The position numbers and the translations under genes are program-made. A DNA stretch of 64,000 nucleotides, taken from Candidatus Methanocrinis natronophilus. GTDB lineage: Archaea > Halobacteriota > Methanosarcinia > Methanotrichales > Methanotrichaceae. The DNA is taken from contig JARFPK010000001.1 of the NCBI GenBank assembly GCA_029167045.1, positions 1 through 64,000 of the forward strand, in the 5' to 3' direction. The notes beneath the pieces were generated by a model that ran no database searches, was not told the DNA's origin, and saw only the letters and a program-made list of their open reading frames with translations. Positions 63,110 to 64,000 of this stretch are shown piece by piece (the first letter of the stretch is position 1; every line of letters begins with the position of its first letter).

Positions 63110-63835
63110 TCACTCAAACCTCTTCCTGAGGAGCCTCATCGCAGGAAAGATGAAGAGAACGAAAAACCCGGCGAGGACGATAGAGTCCAGAAGGGGGCTT
63201 GACGGTGCAGCCGAGAAGGCTACCCGGAGCCCCTCGACGGTGTAGGTGAGAGGGAGGAGCTGGCTGATAAACTGGAGGGGTGCAGGCATCGCAGATATCG
63301 GATATACGACGCCGCAGAGGAAGACCATCAGGAACCTCGGGAGGTTCAAGAAGGTCTGGGCCTCGAAGACCTCCTTGAAGCCGACGCTGAAGAGGGCGCC
63401 CATCGACGAGAAGACCAAGAGAGAGAGGGCCGCCACGGGGATGAGGATTGTGAGGTCGGGGCGAAGGCCGATGGCAAGGGCCGTTCCTGCCGTCACCGCC
63501 GCTGTCATCAAGAGGCCGAAGAGGAAGCCGCCGAGGACCTTTCCCAGGAGGACTCCGCCTATGCTCACCGGCGCCAGGAGGAGCCTCTCCAGGGTCCCGA
63601 GCCTCATCTCGAAGTTTATCACCACCGCCTCCGCCGCCGTGGTGCTGAAGAGGATCGTCATGGCGATCAGCCCCGGTACGAGCTCCTCGAAGTCGCCGGG
63701 GCTCCTGAGGTAGAAGGCGAGGGTCCAGGCGACGGGGAAGACGATCCCCCAGCTTATCGCCGGAGGCTTGAGGTAGTAGGTCCTCATATCCTTGGCGGCG
63801 ATCTCGTATATGCACCGGAGGTCGTCACGGACCAT
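63110..63835 (-). CDS. ABC-2 type export permease
   Basis: 241 residues, six helices, ABC-2 fold: M-R-L-G-T-L-E-R-L-L-L-A-P-V-S between helices 2 and 3, and S-Q-L-L-P-L-T-Y-T-V-E-G-L-R near the C-terminus. ATG with GGAGGTGA upstream, GTG at 63841 is an alternative. Starts two bases after the partner ATPase stop. Exports an unknown substrate. Confidence 0.9.
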   Translation of the reverse strand: MVRDDLRCIYEIAAKDMRTYYLKPPAISWGIVFPVAWTLAFYLRSPGDFEELVPGLIAMTILFSTTAAEAVVINFEMRLGTLERLLLAPVSIGGVLLGKVLGGFLFGLLMTAAVTAGTALAIGLRPDLTILIPVAALSLLVFSSMGALFSVGFKEVFEAQTFLNLPRFLMVFLCGVVYPISAMPAPLQFISQLLPLTYTVEGLRVAFSAAPSSPLLDSIVLAGFFVLFIFPAMRLLRKRFE

Positions 63836-63837
63836 TC

Positions 63838-64000
63838 TCACCTCCCCCCCTTCTCTTTTGCCATCACCGCGGGGCTGAGGCCCGTGATACTGACGAAGGC
63901 GTCCTCGAGGCTAGGCCTCATGCTGTTGACCGCCTCAAGGCCTAGGTCGTGAGACCTCGAAAAACCGACTAGCTCCTCCAGAACCCGAGTTGGATCTCCA
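63838..64000 (-). CDS. ABC transporter ATP-binding protein, C-terminal end only
   Basis: Only the last ~53 residues are in the window: V-L-E-E-L-V-G-F-S-R-S-H and S-L-E-D-A-F-V-S-I-T-G, the typical C-terminal end of multidrug-type ABC ATPases, then a Lys/Gly tail. Partner of the ABC-2 permease. The ATPase core lies beyond the right edge. Confidence 0.8.
   Translation of the reverse strand, partial: GDPTRVLEELVGFSRSHDLGLEAVNSMRPSLEDAFVSITGLSPAVMAKEKGGR

Noticed and set aside
1-64000. CRISPR arrays, rRNA and prophage
   Set aside because: No regularly spaced short repeats, no rRNA-like stretch and no phage structural genes were seen.

Overview
The window comes from a methanogenic archaeon of the Methanothrix (Methanosaeta) type, most like the high-GC M. 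harundinacea/Methanocrinis group. Three things point there: a complete fpoA-N operon for the membrane F420H2 dehydrogenase-like complex with no fpoF or fpoO beside it and with fpoC and fpoD fused; a methyl-coenzyme M reductase (MCR) activation operon (atwA plus methanogenesis markers 3, 6, 5, 15, 17 and 7); and a high-GC, archaeal-style gene layout (TATA boxes, frequent GTG/TTG starts, secreted DUF11 and dockerin proteins). The species is inference. No rRNA, tRNA or CRISPR array was recognised.

Layout. 1-6.3 kb: a giant secreted DUF11 surface protein (minus strand), cut by the left edge. 6.6-18.6 kb: mostly single housekeeping genes (ADP-forming acyl-CoA synthetase, DUF362 ferredoxin-like protein, MobB, M20 peptidase, VIT1-like transporter, phosphoglycerate mutase, Pcm, zinc-finger protein, metallo-hydrolase), plus small secreted and membrane proteins. 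18.7-26.6 kb: a run of secreted proteins (DUF11, DOMON lipoprotein, a duplicated-domain protein, a transglutaminase-like enzyme) with a second metallo-hydrolase. 26.9-37.0 kb: the fpo operon, read right to left. 37.2-46.7 kb: deoxyhypusine synthase, UbiX, a two-CxxC miniprotein, a strongly structured intergenic element, the MCR activation operon, an AhpD-like protein and a frameshifted NifX-like gene. 46.9-52.3 kb: C39-like protease, N-formylglutamate amidohydrolase-like protein, two YeeE/YedE transporters, a frameshifted SAM hydrolase and an SLC13/TrkA-C permease. 52.4-58.0 kb: insertion-sequence debris (TnpB and IS110 remnants, three ATACC-type hairpins, one intact DDE transposase) around two dockerin-tagged ABC binding proteins. 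58.2-62.5 kb: a Zn/Mn-type ABC importer, an FmdE protein and a FecE-type ATPase. 63.1-64 kb: an ABC-2 export system, cut by the right edge.

How the genes work together. Fpo oxidises a reduced carrier (F420H2, or reduced ferredoxin in the headless form) and reduces methanophenazine while pumping ions. The atwA/marker operon encodes the ATP-dependent machinery that reduces Ni in MCR to its active state. The right third is a metal and metallophore uptake island whose binding proteins and ATPases are split by mobile DNA. Three genes or gene positions carry single-base shifts at G runs (one in the NifX-like gene, two in the SAM hydrolase), so assembly or base-calling error must be separated from true decay.
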